A DNA stretch of 52,091 nucleotides from Nemertoderma westbladi. Its lineage: Eukaryota > Xenacoelomorpha > Nemertodermatida > Nemertodermatidae. Within the stretch, counting starts at the first letter, position 1; each line of letters begins with the position of its first letter. The stretch spans positions 1 through 52,091 of the forward strand of contig JAUCBJ010002746.1 in the NCBI GenBank assembly GCA_032718475.1. Reading direction: 5' to 3'. A program made the translations under genes and the position numbers. Shown here in pieces: positions 51,891 through 52,091 of this stretch. A model generated the notes under the pieces. That model did no database searches, was not told the DNA's origin, and saw nothing but the letters and a program-made list of their open reading frames with translations.

Positions 51891-52091
51891 GCTACTGTAA
51901 ACACACTTTAGTAGTAACATTCACCTATAAATGCACAAATTCCATACAATCATTACTTACTGCACACATGCATGCCATTTGTCCGTTAGTCAGTGTCTTC
52001 CAGAATGTCACGTTATTACTATGTATCCTTGGATACTAATAGTGCGCTATGTATACTCTTATGCTACGCAATGGGGCAAGCTTTTTATTGT

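Overview
The window looks like repeat-rich, AT-leaning nuclear DNA from an invertebrate animal. The reasons are: one recognisable host gene piece, a DEG/ENaC channel exon behind a splice acceptor; animal-type non-LTR retrotransposons (RTE-like, CR1/L2-like, Jockey-like, and an Ulp1 protease + RT + restriction-like endonuclease type); tRNA-derived SINEs; a Mutator-like element; LTR-element copies; and several long satellites. No bacterial-style operons or ribosome binding sites are present. I cannot name the species. All family calls are from motif reading only; no search was run.

Layout. 1-2215: Mutator-like (MULE) element with a near-intact transposase and ends built from short repeated motifs. 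3008-7618: one 42-bp minisatellite split by a 5'-truncated LINE (3437-6055), which itself carries a 320-bp insertion with a 16-bp target duplication. 7741-11780: two minus-strand RTE-like copies. 11781-13265: a plus-strand Jockey-like LINE. 13320-16920: a CR1/L2-like LINE whose 5' end has 123-bp tandem repeats. 16921-19640: SINEs and foldback repeats. These include a complete-looking type I hammerhead ribozyme (17686-17728, minus strand) directly after a tRNA-like pol III promoter, and an RTE copy that lost its RT.

20498-20755 may be an exon. 21910-23212 is the channel exon. 23740-26555 holds RTE scraps. 27355-28125 is a 22-bp minisatellite abutting an RTE copy (28145-31640), which is cut by a 1240-bp solo LTR with a 4-bp target duplication. 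32071-39640 is a 7.6-kb satellite of about 25-bp units with higher-order repeats, running straight into a DNA element with long inverted repeats (39640-40868). 41190-45403 is the Ulp1-RT-endonuclease LINE, broken by a 280-bp RTE fragment with a 13-bp duplication.

45862-52091 holds two minus-strand bodies of the same LTR family as the solo LTR. They encode uncharacterised Cys-rich and basic proteins, including a retroviral-type zinc knuckle close to the 3' LTR. No RT, integrase or protease is visible in the part shown.

Almost every coding region is a transposon relic. The parts most worth follow-up are the hammerhead/tRNA-like unit, the unusual LTR family, and the nested insertions whose target duplications give a relative chronology.
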